In this document: piece by piece, positions 17,346-26,424 of the stretch
How positions within the stretch are numbered: the first letter of the stretch is position 1
Layout of the letters: each line of letters begins with the position of its first letter
Assembly (NCBI GenBank): GCA_018883545.1
Contig: JAHLEH010000001.1
Coordinates: 248,001 to 312,000, forward strand
DNA from: Marixanthotalea marina
GTDB taxonomy: Bacteria; Bacteroidota; Bacteroidia; Flavobacteriales; Flavobacteriaceae
Direction of reading: 5' to 3'
DNA length: 64,000 bases
Position numbers and translations under genes: made by a program
Notes under the pieces: generated by a model
Told to the model about the DNA's origin: nothing
Database searches by the model: none
The model's input: the letters and a program-made list of their open reading frames with translations, nothing else

Positions 17346-18617
17346 ATGAATATTCTAGTTCTTGGTTCTGGTGGAAGGGAACATACCTTCGCTTGGAAAA
17401 TCGCCCAAAGTCCATTATGTAAAAATTTGTACGTTGCCCCTGGAAACTCAGGAACAGCAGCTATAGCTACCAATGTAGATATTGGTGTGACCGATTTTGA
17501 TGCTATTAAAGAACTAGTTTTAGACAAACAAATAGACATGGTTGTCGTGGGCCCAGAAGACCCCTTGGTACAAGGCGTTCACGATTATTTTTTAAATGAT
17601 GAAGCCATTAAGCATGTATCGGTTATTGGCCCTCAAAAAATTGCTGCGCAGTTAGAAGGCAGTAAGGAATTTGCCAAAGAATTTTTATTCCGACATAACA
17701 TTCCAACAGCAGCTTATGAAAGTTTCACAAAAGACACCGTTGAAAAAGGGTGTATCTTTTTAGAAACCTTAAACCCGCCTTATGTTCTAAAGGCCGATGG
17801 TTTGGCAGCAGGTAAAGGTGTGGTGATTTTAAATGATTTGAACGAAGCCAAAGCGGAGCTTAAAAGTATGTTGGTGGATTCAAAATTTGGAAATGCCAGC
17901 AGCAAAGTGGTGATTGAAGAGTTTTTGGATGGTATTGAACTCAGTTGTTTTGTATTGACCGATGGTGAAAATTATAAAATATTACCAACGGCTAAAGATT
18001 ATAAACGAATAGGTGAAGGTGATACCGGACTCAATACAGGCGGTATGGGTGCCGTATCTCCAGTGCCATTTGCAACTGACGACTTTTTAAATAAAATTGA
18101 AGAACGTATTGTAAAACCAACTGTTGAAGGTTTCAAAAAAGACAACTTGCCTTATAAAGGGTTTGTGTTTATCGGATTGATTAAAGTAGGTGATGACCCA
18201 AAGGTTATTGAATATAATGTGCGCATGGGAGACCCAGAAACGGAGGTGGTTTTGCCAAGGTTGAAAAATGATTTTGTGGAGATTCTTCAGGCAATTGCTA
18301 ACGGTACGTTGAATAAAATTGATTTAGAGATTGATAAACGTGCAGCTACAACCATTATGTTAGTGTCTGGTGGTTATCCAGAAGCTTATGAAAAAGGCAA
18401 GGAAATAACAGGAATCGATGCTATAACGGAATCCATCCCATTTCACGCGGGAGCGCAGTTAAAAGAGGGTAAAGTGGTTACCTCTGGCGGGCGTGTCATT
18501 TCAATTACTTCTTACGGAAATACGTACCAAGAGGCCATAAAAAAATCTTACCAAAGTATAGAAAAACTACATTTTGATAAGATGTATTATCGTAAGGATA
18601 TTGGATTTGACTTATAA
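17346..18617 (+). CDS. purD: Phosphoribosylamine-glycine ligase (GARS)
   Basis: The 423-residue ATP-grasp enzyme starts MNILVLGSGGREHTFAWKIAQSP. It contains GPEDPLVQGVHDYF, GSKEFAKEFL, KADGLAAGKGVVI and YNVRMGDPETEVVLPRL, the expected PurD blocks in order. It makes glycinamide ribonucleotide in de novo purine synthesis. The ATG at 17346 is chosen because an in-frame TTG eight codons upstream lies within the -7 box. The end overlaps the convergent small membrane protein gene by 6 bp. Confidence 0.96.
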   Translation: MNILVLGSGGREHTFAWKIAQSPLCKNLYVAPGNSGTAAIATNVDIGVTDFDAIKELVLDKQIDMVVVGPEDPLVQGVHDYFLNDEAIKHVSVIGPQKIAAQLEGSKEFAKEFLFRHNIPTAAYESFTKDTVEKGCIFLETLNPPYVLKADGLAAGKGVVILNDLNEAKAELKSMLVDSKFGNASSKVVIEEFLDGIELSCFVLTDGENYKILPTAKDYKRIGEGDTGLNTGGMGAVSPVPFATDDFLNKIEERIVKPTVEGFKKDNLPYKGFVFIGLIKVGDDPKVIEYNVRMGDPETEVVLPRLKNDFVEILQAIANGTLNKIDLEIDKRAATTIMLVSGGYPEAYEKGKEITGIDAITESIPFHAGAQLKEGKVVTSGGRVISITSYGNTYQEAIKKSYQSIEKLHFDKMYYRKDIGFDL

Positions 18618-18839
18618 AAACGAATGCGAAGAAATGCTTTTATCTTCTTCGTTATTATCATTGAAATTTTTAAGCTGAATCATCCAATAAACCATGGCAA
18701 CAAAGCCAACTATCATAAAAATCCAAGATATAGTATTGGCCAAAAACCAATTTTCAAGTTCTAATGCTCTTAAGGCATCATAAGGCGCAAAAAGCACGTC
18801 AACAAATAAATCTTGTATGGCGTAGAAGAAATCTTTCAT
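18612..18839 (-). CDS. Small membrane protein (family recalled as DUF6341)
   Basis: A 75-residue protein starting MKDFFYAIQDLFVDVLFAPYDALRAL, with one clear membrane segment (NTISWIFMIVGFVAMVYWMI) and a charged C-terminal tail. The pattern matches a small family conserved in Flavobacteriaceae that I recall as DUF6341; its function is unknown. The ATG at 18839 is preferred over a more distant upstream Met because a TATTTTTG -7 box lies 19 bp upstream on the minus strand. It is divergent from the next membrane protein and convergent with purD. Confidence 0.75.
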   Translation of the reverse strand: MKDFFYAIQDLFVDVLFAPYDALRALELENWFLANTISWIFMIVGFVAMVYWMIQLKNFNDNNEEDKSISSHSFL

Positions 18840-18858
18840 AGTTAGTATATTTACAAGG

Positions 18859-18866
18859 CAAAAATA
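18859..18866 (-). promoter_or_regulatory. -7 box of the small membrane protein gene
   Basis: The minus strand reads TATTTTTG, with a TTG 19 bp upstream (plus-strand 18886-18888) as a possible -33 element. On the plus strand, TATATTTA at 18846-18853 is a weaker match that could serve the divergent gene at 18879. The two boxes nearly touch, so the promoters would face each other. Confidence 0.45.
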
Positions 18867-18878
18867 CAAAAACGGTTA

Positions 18879-19799
18879 ATGATAACAAGCATTTTTAATA
18901 AATCTAAACCAATAAATTTTGTTATTGTTTTTTTTATTACGCTTTTGGCTTTCTTAACGGCAAGATTGGGGATGCCAATAGAATTAACTGCCAGCTATAT
19001 TTTTAAGCAAATAGGATTGTTCTTATTTTGTTACATGTCTATTCTGGTGGTTAACTTTATTGTAAGTAAGCATAGTTTAACAAAAAAAAGCAATTATGAA
19101 ATCTTGCTTTTCAGTTTGTTTTTATTAGCAATAAACCAAACAACAACCAATACTAATATCCTCTTTTCCAACTTTTTTATTCTATTGGCCTTAAGGAGAA
19201 TAATAAGTTTGAGGTCTTTCATTTCGCCAGACAAAAAACTGTTTGATGCTGCTTTTTGGATAGGTATAGCAACCTTGTTCTTTTTTTGGTCATCATTATT
19301 TTTTGTATTGATATTCATTGCCTTGCTTTTGTATACAGACAATAAAGTAAAACATTGGATTATTCCTTTTGTTGGGATATTAACGGTATTTATTATTGCC
19401 ATTAGTGTATCGGTTCTTGTTAATGGTGATTTTTTTAGTGTTTTTAAAAGTTTGCCTGATGTAAGTTATGATTTTAACAATTATAATACAGCGCAATTTT
19501 TAATTGCTACTACAATGTTATTTTCTTTTGGCCTATGGGCCTCTTTGTTTTATGTAAAAAGCCTTAAGGGTAAGAAAAAAGCATTTAGACCATCTTTCAA
19601 AATTGTATTATTTGCTGTTTTAATAGCGTTTATTATTGCTGTTTTGGCGCCCAATAAAACAGGTGCAGAATTTTTGTTTTTGTTTGCGCCGTTGGCCATT
19701 ATTATTACCAATTACATAGAGACTATTCAAGAAAAATGGTTTCGAGAAATTTTTGTGCTAACCCTTATTATTGTGCCTTTTATTTTGCTATTTCTGTAA
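18879..19799 (+). CDS. Polytopic membrane protein (family recalled as DUF6427)
   Basis: A 306-residue protein with about 9 hydrophobic segments and short loops. It has FNKSKPINFVIVFFITLLAFL at the start and FSNFFILLALRRIISL in the middle, patterns I associate with the flavobacterial DUF6427 family. No enzymatic motif is visible. It stands between purD and upp, and its end overlaps the convergent upp gene by 12 bp. Its function is unknown; a role in lipid or envelope metabolism would be a guess. Confidence 0.7.
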   Translation: MITSIFNKSKPINFVIVFFITLLAFLTARLGMPIELTASYIFKQIGLFLFCYMSILVVNFIVSKHSLTKKSNYEILLFSLFLLAINQTTTNTNILFSNFFILLALRRIISLRSFISPDKKLFDAAFWIGIATLFFFWSSLFFVLIFIALLLYTDNKVKHWIIPFVGILTVFIIAISVSVLVNGDFFSVFKSLPDVSYDFNNYNTAQFLIATTMLFSFGLWASLFYVKSLKGKKKAFRPSFKIVLFAVLIAFIIAVLAPNKTGAEFLFLFAPLAIIITNYIETIQEKWFREIFVLTLIIVPFILLFL

Positions 19800-20447
19800 T
19801 TTTTCGCCAAAAGCCAAGTCGCCAGCATCGCCAAGACCAGGCACTATATAGCCTTTATTATTCAATTGTACATCTACGGTGGCAATCCATAAATGGGTGT
19901 CATTGTTGAAATGTTTCCTAGCATAATCTATTCCTTGCATAGAGCCTATAACACTTATTAAATGGACTTCTTTGGGTTTTCCAAATGGTTTTAGGGCTTC
20001 AAAAGTTGACACCATTGATTGCCCAGTTGCCAACATAGGGTCGGCCAAAACAAGGGTTTTGTTATTTAAATCTGGGCAAGCTAAATATTCTACAATAATT
20101 TCAAATTCTTCGGAGTTTTCCTTATGGTGTCTGTAAGCCGAAATAAAAGCATTTTCTGCCGCGTCAAAATAATTAAGCAAACCATTGTGAAGCGGAATAC
20201 CTGCACGTAAAACAGAACAAAGCACAATGCTGTTTTCAATTAAATTGGTTGTGGTATTTTCTAAAGGTGTTTCAATGGTTTTTAGTTTGTAGTTTAAAAC
20301 CTTGCTCATCTCGTAAGCTAGAATTTCACCAATGCGCTCAATATTACGCCTAAAACGCATACTGTCTTTCTGAATGTGTTTGTCCCTTATTTCTGAAACA
20401 AACGTATTCAAAACTGAGTTTTGGAGCGATAAATTATGAATATGCAT
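19788..20447 (-). CDS. upp: Uracil phosphoribosyltransferase
   Basis: The protein of about 219 residues begins MHIHNLSLQNSVLNTFVSEIRD. It has RRNIERIGEILAYE, SVLRAGIPLHNGLL, the PRPP-binding loop VLADPMLATGQSM and the C-terminal uracil-binding PGLGDAGDLAFG. It salvages uracil to UMP. The start at 20447 fits flavobacterial homologues better than a Met eight codons upstream. It is convergent with the membrane protein upstream and divergent from the DUF4254 gene. Confidence 0.95.
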   Translation of the reverse strand: MHIHNLSLQNSVLNTFVSEIRDKHIQKDSMRFRRNIERIGEILAYEMSKVLNYKLKTIETPLENTTTNLIENSIVLCSVLRAGIPLHNGLLNYFDAAENAFISAYRHHKENSEEFEIIVEYLACPDLNNKTLVLADPMLATGQSMVSTFEALKPFGKPKEVHLISVIGSMQGIDYARKHFNNDTHLWIATVDVQLNNKGYIVPGLGDAGDLAFGEKLQK

Positions 20448-20494
20448 AGGGTTTAAACTTTCAATTTTCAACTATAAAGTTAATTAATTAGCTG

Positions 20495-20502
20495 TATATT
20501 TA
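20495..20502 (+). promoter_or_regulatory. Probable -7 box of the DUF4254 gene
   Basis: TATATTTA is a seven-of-eight match to TAnnTTTG, 20 bp before the ATG at 20523. It would drive the DUF4254-GT9 pair. Confidence 0.35.
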
Positions 20503-20522
20503 CGCTTTAAAAATTACTCATT

Positions 20523-21128
20523 ATGTTTACCAGTAAAGCGAATAAAATTTTCCAAGAAGTTATTGAAAAATACCATGAAATTGATAGTGTAGACCAACCC
20601 TTTGAAAATGCCTATCCTAAAAGTGATTTGATAGAGCATTTGTTATATAGAAAATGTTGGATTGATACAGTACAATGGCATTACGAAGATATTATTCGCG
20701 ATCCGGACATCGACCCTGTTGCTGCATTGACCTTAAAGCGAAAAATAGATGCGTCTAACCAAGATAGAACCGATATGGTGGAGTATATAGATAGCTATTT
20801 TTTAGAAAAATATAAGGAGGTAACGCCAAAGGCAAATGCCACTATTAATACAGAAAGCCCAGCTTGGGGCGTTGATAGGCTATCTATTTTGGCTTTGAAA
20901 ATTTATCACATGAACGAAGAAGCAACCCGTACCGATGCTTCTGAAGCGCACAGGGCTGCTTGTAAAGTCAAATTGGATGTATTGTTGGAACAGCGTGTGG
21001 ATTTATCTACAGCAATTGATACCTTGCTTTACGATATTGAAAATGGCGACAAGTACATGAAGGTTTACAAACAAATGAAAATGTACAACGACGATGAACT
21101 GAACCCAGTGCTTCGTTCCCAAAAATAA
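20523..21128 (+). CDS. DUF4254 family protein
   Basis: A 201-residue, mostly helical soluble protein. It has LLYRKCWIDTVQWHYEDIIRDP, LKRKIDASNQDRTDMVEYID and SPAWGVDRLSILALKIYHM, conserved blocks of the DUF4254 family in Bacteroidota. The function is unknown. The gene is next to a heptosyltransferase-like gene, a pairing I recall from related genomes, which suggests a link to lipopolysaccharide core synthesis. Confidence 0.8.
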   Translation: MFTSKANKIFQEVIEKYHEIDSVDQPFENAYPKSDLIEHLLYRKCWIDTVQWHYEDIIRDPDIDPVAALTLKRKIDASNQDRTDMVEYIDSYFLEKYKEVTPKANATINTESPAWGVDRLSILALKIYHMNEEATRTDASEAHRAACKVKLDVLLEQRVDLSTAIDTLLYDIENGDKYMKVYKQMKMYNDDELNPVLRSQK

Positions 21129-21130
21129 TT

Positions 21131-21156
21131 TATCATTCCTGCGAAGGCGGGAATCT
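21131..21156. repeat. Dispersed palindrome of the CATTCC-type family
   Basis: ATTCCTGC and GCGGGAAT (21135-21142 and 21147-21154) form an 8-bp stem with one G-U pair and a GAAG loop. Related palindromes occur at 47653-47680 and 54727-54750. It lies between DUF4254 and GT9 genes that are otherwise close together. Confidence 0.65.
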
Positions 21157-21174
21157 TATCCTTATTAATCTAAA

Positions 21175-22197
21175 ATGTCCAACCCACAGCACATACTGGT
21201 CATAAGGCTTTCAGCAATGGGCGATGTGGCGATGACGGTGCCTGTTTTACGGTTGCTAACAAAACAGCATCCTCAGCTAAAAATTACCGTTTTAACTCGC
21301 GAATTTTTTAAACCGTTGTTTAGGGATTTACCAAACGTTTCTGTATTTCCCGTTGAGGTGAAAGGCAAGCACAAAGGCTTTTTTGGCCTTTTAAAATTAT
21401 CGAAAGAATTAAAGGCTTTAAAAATTAATACTGTTGCCGATTTGCACAATGTGCTGCGAAGTAATATGCTGAAATATTTTTTGTTCGGCATCAAAACTAT
21501 TCAAATAGATAAAGGCCGGGCAGAAAAAAAAGCATTGGTTTCGGGAGAAGTTTTTGTGCAGTTAAAAACGACGCACGAGCGTTATGCAGAGGTTTTTAAT
21601 AAACTAGGATTCAATATAGATTTAAGTAAACCTTCATTTCCCGCACCCAAAGAGTTAAATGCTAAAACTGTTTGGTTGTTAGGTGAAAAAGCAACCAAAT
21701 GGATTGGCATTGCGCCTTTTGCAGCCCATAAAGGCAAAATGTATCCACTGGATTTAATGGAAGAAGTCATAGAAACATTATCAAAAAAGTATAGAATCAT
21801 ATTGTTTGGTGGTGGCAAAACGGAAATAGATATTTTGAATACTATGCAAAGTAAGTTTGAAAACTGCATAAGTGTGGCGGGTAAATTAACCTTTGATGAA
21901 GAATTGGATGTAATTTCCAATTTGGATGTTATGCTATCTATGGATTCTGGAAATGCCCATTTGGCGGCCATGCTAGGTATTAAAACAGTCACTATTTGGG
22001 GCGTTACACACCCTTTCGCGGGTTTTGCACCGTTTAATCAACCAGAGGATTATGCCTTGCTTGCCAATAGAAATCAATACCCTAAAATACCAACTTCTGT
22101 TTATGGCAACAAATATCCTCAAGGCTACGAAAAAGCCGCTGAAAGCATTTCGCCAAAAACCATTATAGACAAGATAGAATCAATTGTCGTCGGATAA
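21175..22197 (+). CDS. Family 9 glycosyltransferase (LPS heptosyltransferase-like)
   Basis: The 340-residue GT-B protein starts HILVIRLSAMGDVAMTVPVLRLL, the GT9 acceptor-side motif with the conserved Asp. The C-terminal domain has SVAGKLTFDEELDVISN and MLSMDSGNAHLAAMLGIKTVTIWG, the nucleotide-sugar-binding S/DSGxxHLA motif. It likely transfers a heptose-type sugar to the LPS core in the cytoplasm. It forms a unit with the DUF4254 gene and is convergent with the SMP-30-like gene. Confidence 0.92.
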   Translation: MSNPQHILVIRLSAMGDVAMTVPVLRLLTKQHPQLKITVLTREFFKPLFRDLPNVSVFPVEVKGKHKGFFGLLKLSKELKALKINTVADLHNVLRSNMLKYFLFGIKTIQIDKGRAEKKALVSGEVFVQLKTTHERYAEVFNKLGFNIDLSKPSFPAPKELNAKTVWLLGEKATKWIGIAPFAAHKGKMYPLDLMEEVIETLSKKYRIILFGGGKTEIDILNTMQSKFENCISVAGKLTFDEELDVISNLDVMLSMDSGNAHLAAMLGIKTVTIWGVTHPFAGFAPFNQPEDYALLANRNQYPKIPTSVYGNKYPQGYEKAAESISPKTIIDKIESIVVG

Positions 22198-22212
22198 TTT
22201 TAAAGAAAAAAG

Positions 22213-23241
22213 TTATTTTAAATCTACCGAAAGAATGTAATCATCGGCGGTGATGAACAATGTTTTTTCATCGGTTCCAAACGCACAATTAGAAGTTCTT
22301 TCACCAGTAAGTATTTTAGCCAATAACGTACCTTCACTATTAAAAACCCAGATACCACCAGGGCCGGAAGCAAAAACAATATCGTTTTTATTAACTTCTA
22401 AACCATCGGGTGCTCCTGGGTAGCCTTCTTTGTCTATAAAAGATGTAACATCGTAAAACAATTGTTTGTTTTCAACTTTTCCAGGACCAGTAACGTCATA
22501 CTTGTACCAATTGGCCTGAAGCGGATTTGACTGGCTTACATAAAGTGTTTTGCCGTCTTTTGAAAGCCCAATGCCATTAGGAAACTCAATACTTTTATCT
22601 AATAGGATTAATTCGCCCGATGTCAATAAACAGTAAATGCCTTGAAAATCCAATTCTTTGGTTGGATCTTCCATTAATTCGGGTAAGCCGTAAGGCGGAT
22701 CTGTAAAATATAAATTACCTTCAGAATCATAAACGGCATCATTGGGACTGTTGAGTTTTTTGCCTTTGTAATTGTCGGCTAAAGTGATGTATTCGGGATT
22801 CGGATTGTTTAAAGGCGCATCCATTTTCACCACTTTTCTTTCGCCGTGTTGAAGTAATATTAATTCACCCTGCTCATTAAGCAATAAACCATTAGAGCCA
22901 GGTTCCAAACCTTTAAATTCTGGATCGAAACTTCCGGAAGGTTGTAAATAGGTAACCGTGTCATTACCAGACAGCTTATACACTTTGTTATTTGGAATAT
23001 CTGAGAAAAGCAAAAAACCGCCATCTTCAACCCATAAAGGACCTTCTGTCCATGTAAAGCCACTTGCCAAGACTTTAATTTCAGCATTAGGGTCAATTAC
23101 CTTAAAGGCTTCATCGTTTACAATTTCAATTCTAAATTTAGGCGGTGTACTTTCAACAGTTTCTGTTTTAGAAGCTTTGTTTTGCTTGCAACTGTTGAAT
23201 AAAAAGGCAATAATGATTAGCGAAAATAAAGACTTTTGCAT
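22213..23241 (-). CDS. SMP-30/gluconolactonase/LRE-like lipoprotein
   Basis: The 342-residue protein has a lipoprotein signal peptide ending LFNSC (Cys18). A six-bladed propeller follows with FTWTEGPLWVEDGGFLLFSDIPNNKVYK, SPNDAVYDSEGNLYFTDPPYGL, FPNGIGLSKDGKTLYVS and GAPDGLEVNKNDIVFASGPGGIWVF; the Asn and Asp of the N-D pairs are typical metal ligands. It probably hydrolyses a sugar lactone in the periplasm, with the substrate unknown. It is separated from the upstream minus-strand reductase by a strong hairpin. Confidence 0.88.
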   Translation of the reverse strand: MQKSLFSLIIIAFLFNSCKQNKASKTETVESTPPKFRIEIVNDEAFKVIDPNAEIKVLASGFTWTEGPLWVEDGGFLLFSDIPNNKVYKLSGNDTVTYLQPSGSFDPEFKGLEPGSNGLLLNEQGELILLQHGERKVVKMDAPLNNPNPEYITLADNYKGKKLNSPNDAVYDSEGNLYFTDPPYGLPELMEDPTKELDFQGIYCLLTSGELILLDKSIEFPNGIGLSKDGKTLYVSQSNPLQANWYKYDVTGPGKVENKQLFYDVTSFIDKEGYPGAPDGLEVNKNDIVFASGPGGIWVFNSEGTLLAKILTGERTSNCAFGTDEKTLFITADDYILSVDLK

Positions 23242-23254
23242 GGGTTTAAAAAAG

Positions 23255-23302
23255 TTGATTACATTTAGTCACTCAAAAAAATGAGTGACTAAATGTAATC
23301 AA
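23255..23302 (-). terminator. Intrinsic terminator with a 21-bp perfect stem
   Basis: Arms 23255-23275 and 23282-23302 are perfectly complementary over 21 bp, with a six-base loop. On the minus strand the hairpin is followed by a T-rich stretch (CTTTTTT). It follows the PaaE-like gene and precedes the SMP-30-like gene on the same strand, so it would end the reductase transcript. Confidence 0.8.
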
Positions 23303-23330
23303 AAAATTTAAACATCACAGACAAATGATT

Positions 23331-24389
23331 TTACACATCATCGTAATCTACCACAATGGTAGGTGTTGTGGGGTGTGCTTGGCAGGTAAGTATTAAACCT
23401 TGGGCTACCTCTTTTTCTGTTAGTATATTGTTCTGGCGCATTTTGGCACTGCCTTCTTTTATTCTAGCCAAACAACTGCTGCAAATACCGCCTTGACATG
23501 AATAAGGAGCATCCAAATCTTCGTCTAAAGCAGCTTCCAAAATGGTTTGTTTTTGCGACATTTCAATGGTAGTTTCTTCATCATCAACAATTATGGTCGC
23601 TTTCGTTTTTCCACTTGCAACGACAGCTTCTTCAATTCCCACCGTTTTAGCAGCTTTAAAAAGCTCGTAATGAATTCTTTCAGAATCAATACCATTATCG
23701 GTTAAAACATTTTTAACCGTATGAATCATAGCTTCGGGGCCACATAAATAGTAAGCATCTACATCAACATGTTTGTGCTTGTTTTTCATCACATAGTTTA
23801 CGGTACTTTTTTCAATACGACCAAAAATAGAATCGGCACCACTATCTTGTTGACTGAATACAAACTGAATTGAGAAACGCTCTTTGTATTGATGCTGAAG
23901 TTCTATAAGTTCGTTTAAGAACATGGTTTCGGCGGTGGTTTTATTGCCATAAACCAATATCACTTTACTATGTATTTCTTCTTCCAATGCACATTTAATA
24001 ATGCTAAGTACAGGGGTAATGCCACTACCTGCAGCAAAGGCCGCAATGTTTTTGGTTTTTTTGTCGTTCGGTTCAAAAGTAAAACGTCCTTTGGGAGGCG
24101 CTACGTCTATAACATCGCCTTCTTTAAGTGTGTTATTGGCATAGGCCGAGAAGGTTCCGTCTTTAACTTCTTTAACAGCTACTTTTAATTCACCGCTTTT
24201 TGGGGAGGCACATATGGAATAATCGCGCCTTATATCATCACCGTTAAGTTCCTTTTTTAAGGTTATGTATTGGCCTGCTTTAAAAGTGTAGAACGATTTT
24301 AAATCCTCAGGCACATCAAACAGAATACTGATGGCTTTGTCTGCTTCTTTTTTAATTTCTTTTACGGTAAGTTTATGAAATGATGACAT
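23331..24389 (-). CDS. Ferredoxin-NADP reductase-type oxidoreductase with 2Fe-2S domain (PaaE-like)
   Basis: The 352-residue protein has an FAD domain (AGQYITLKKE, RRDYSICASP), an NAD(P) domain (AAGSGITPVLSII, VYGNKT, YYLCGPEAMI) and a C-terminal plant-type ferredoxin domain with CQGGICSSC and a later LTCQA supplying four Cys ligands. The order FNR-ferredoxin matches PaaE and related electron donors. No phenylacetate oxygenase genes are close, so it may serve a different oxygenase. A TACTTTTG box precedes it on the minus strand. Confidence 0.9.
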   Translation of the reverse strand: MSSFHKLTVKEIKKEADKAISILFDVPEDLKSFYTFKAGQYITLKKELNGDDIRRDYSICASPKSGELKVAVKEVKDGTFSAYANNTLKEGDVIDVAPPKGRFTFEPNDKKTKNIAAFAAGSGITPVLSIIKCALEEEIHSKVILVYGNKTTAETMFLNELIELQHQYKERFSIQFVFSQQDSGADSIFGRIEKSTVNYVMKNKHKHVDVDAYYLCGPEAMIHTVKNVLTDNGIDSERIHYELFKAAKTVGIEEAVVASGKTKATIIVDDEETTIEMSQKQTILEAALDEDLDAPYSCQGGICSSCLARIKEGSAKMRQNNILTEKEVAQGLILTCQAHPTTPTIVVDYDDV

Positions 24390-24406
24390 TTAATTATGAA
24401 TTTTTG

Positions 24407-24414
24407 CAAAAGTA
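24407..24414 (-). promoter_or_regulatory. -7 box of the PaaE-like reductase gene
   Basis: The minus strand reads TACTTTTG, 17 bp before the ATG at 24389. No convincing -33 element is seen. Confidence 0.5.
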
Positions 24415-24520
24415 GGGAAGTAGATTTGTAATTTTAAATTTTGAGTGTAACAATTCACCATGTTTTTTTACTAATAGCAATAATTAAAACACTTATAACC
24501 ACATAATACAAATAAAAACC

Positions 24521-24925
24521 ATGATTAGAACCATCTTATTTTTATGCTTAATGTTTACGGCTTTTATAGTTAAAGCCCAGGACAATACGGATTATAAAGA
24601 AGAAACCATTGAGTTTATAAAGCTTACAGGCTCAGGAAATGCTCTAGATATTGCCATTACCCAATTAGGAGCAACTGTTCCGGAAGCAAGCAAAGACGCA
24701 TATTTAAAGGAAGCCAACGCAACGCTTGAAGGGTTATACGATAAACTTGCAGAATTGTATATGAATGAATTCACCGAAGCCGAAATAGAAGAATTAACAG
24801 CTTTTTATCATTCCGATTTAGGAAAAAAATTAGCACAAAAACAATTAGGGCTTTCCCAAAAAGCGATGATGCTCAGCCAAACTTGGGGCATGGAAGTACA
24901 AGGTATAGCCCAAAAATATAACTAA
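24521..24925 (+). CDS. DUF2059 domain protein, exported
   Basis: The 134-residue protein has a signal peptide (MIRTILFLCLMFTAFIVKAQ, probably cleaved after KAQ). The mature helical domain has YMNEFTEAEIEELTAFYHSDLGKKLAQK, typical of DUF2059. Its function is unknown; it is probably periplasmic. It lies 8 bp upstream of the DUF5687 gene and may be co-transcribed with the ABC system. Confidence 0.78.
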   Translation: MIRTILFLCLMFTAFIVKAQDNTDYKEETIEFIKLTGSGNALDIAITQLGATVPEASKDAYLKEANATLEGLYDKLAELYMNEFTEAEIEELTAFYHSDLGKKLAQKQLGLSQKAMMLSQTWGMEVQGIAQKYN

Positions 24926-24933
24926 CCACAATT

Positions 24934-26412
24934 ATGGTAAAACACTTTGTAAGGTTAGAGTGGAAATCTTTTTTGCGTTCGGCCAGTTTTGGTAAAAGCT
25001 TAGCTATTAAAATATTAATGGGCTTTTTGGCACTATATTTTATAGCCATTTTTTTAAGCATAGGAGTTTTTTTGTATCCAGCTCTTAAAAAGGCCATGCC
25101 TGATGCAGATCCTTTACAGGTAGTTAATAATGTGCTTTTCTATTGGGTTTTGTTCGATTTAATCTTTAGGTTTTTCTTCCAGAAATTGCCGGTTATGGTG
25201 GTGAAGCCACTTTTAACTTTGCCCATTAAAAGAAGCAAAATCATAAATTATGTTTTAGGAAAGTCATCACTTTCCTTTTTCAACTTTCTTCCCCTTTTTG
25301 CCATCATTCCATTTGGAGTCACCCTTATTATTGAAGGCTATCCTGCTTTATCCGTAGTTACTTGGATGGTAACAATGTTTATCATTGTTCTAATAATAAA
25401 CTTTTTAAATTTTATTATAGAGAGTTTTTCGGCACAAGCAGAAATGTCCTTTTTGCCCATTATTTTAATTGTTGCTAGTCTTTACGGACTAAACTATTTT
25501 AGCATAATTTCTTTTAGCAAGCTATTTTCAGATGGAATCAATGCCATTTATGAAATACCTGTCTTAATTGTAATTCCCATATTAATTTTATTAGGCACTT
25601 ATCTTTACAATTTTAAATTGTTAAAGAAAAAACTGTTTTTAGACGCTGGTTTAAAAGCCAAAGTAAAAGAGGTGCAAGCTTCAAATTTAGAATGGACAAA
25701 GAGTTTTGGTGACATTGCACCTTTTATGCAATTGGATTTAAAACTTATATGGCGTAATAAACGGACGAAATCTTCGGTTTGGATGCTTTTAATAGGACTG
25801 TTGTATGGCCTGTTTTTTTATCCACAACCTCAATTTCAAAATGAGTTTTGGCTGTATCCCTTTGTAGGTGTTTTTTCAACAGGTATCTTTTTAATCAACT
25901 TCGGACAGTTTATTCCTGCTTGGGATAGTGGTTATTATAAATTATTAATGAGTCAGAATATTAAATACGAACAGTATTTAAAATCTAAATTCACGCTAAT
26001 GGCGCTTAGTGTAGCCATTTTATTTGTATTGGGAATTCCTTATGTGTTTTTAGGCTGGGAAATTTTATTGGCGCACTTTGTGGCGGCCATTTACAATGTT
26101 GGTGTTAATACCCATGTTATTTTGTATGGCGGTTCATTTAACCGAAAGAAAATAGATTTAAGTCAAAAGGCAGCTTTTAATTACCAGGGCACTGGAGCGG
26201 TGCAATGGCTTATTGGTATCCCATTGCTATTATTGCCTATGGGGCTGTTTACTGCATTTTATTTCCTTGTTGGTTTTGAAATGGCATGCTTAATCTTGGC
26301 TGCCTTGGGAATTGTTGGTATTGTATTCCACCAAAAGCTAATGAAAATTATCGCCGCAAAATATTTAGAATCCAAACATAAAATGATAGCCGCTTTCAAT
26401 CAGGATAATTAA
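24934..26412 (+). CDS. ABC-2-like permease protein (family recalled as DUF5687)
   Basis: A 492-residue membrane protein with about 12 hydrophobic segments. It begins VKHFVRLEWKSFLRSASFGKSLAIKI, has KLPVMVVKPLLTLPIKRSKI, and contains a soluble loop LDLKLIWRNKRTKSSVW repeating the N-terminal motif, which indicates an internal duplication. This fits the DUF5687 family of Bacteroidota permeases. The ATPase gene follows after 12 bp, so the two probably form an exporter. The substrate is unknown. Confidence 0.8.
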   Translation: MVKHFVRLEWKSFLRSASFGKSLAIKILMGFLALYFIAIFLSIGVFLYPALKKAMPDADPLQVVNNVLFYWVLFDLIFRFFFQKLPVMVVKPLLTLPIKRSKIINYVLGKSSLSFFNFLPLFAIIPFGVTLIIEGYPALSVVTWMVTMFIIVLIINFLNFIIESFSAQAEMSFLPIILIVASLYGLNYFSIISFSKLFSDGINAIYEIPVLIVIPILILLGTYLYNFKLLKKKLFLDAGLKAKVKEVQASNLEWTKSFGDIAPFMQLDLKLIWRNKRTKSSVWMLLIGLLYGLFFYPQPQFQNEFWLYPFVGVFSTGIFLINFGQFIPAWDSGYYKLLMSQNIKYEQYLKSKFTLMALSVAILFVLGIPYVFLGWEILLAHFVAAIYNVGVNTHVILYGGSFNRKKIDLSQKAAFNYQGTGAVQWLIGIPLLLLPMGLFTAFYFLVGFEMACLILAALGIVGIVFHQKLMKIIAAKYLESKHKMIAAFNQDN

Positions 26413-26424
26413 ACAATCAAAGCA

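Noticed and set aside
21582..21992. A 136-codon minus-strand frame inside the GT9 gene
   Set aside because: The GT9 motifs on the plus strand fully explain the region, and the reverse frame has no family features.
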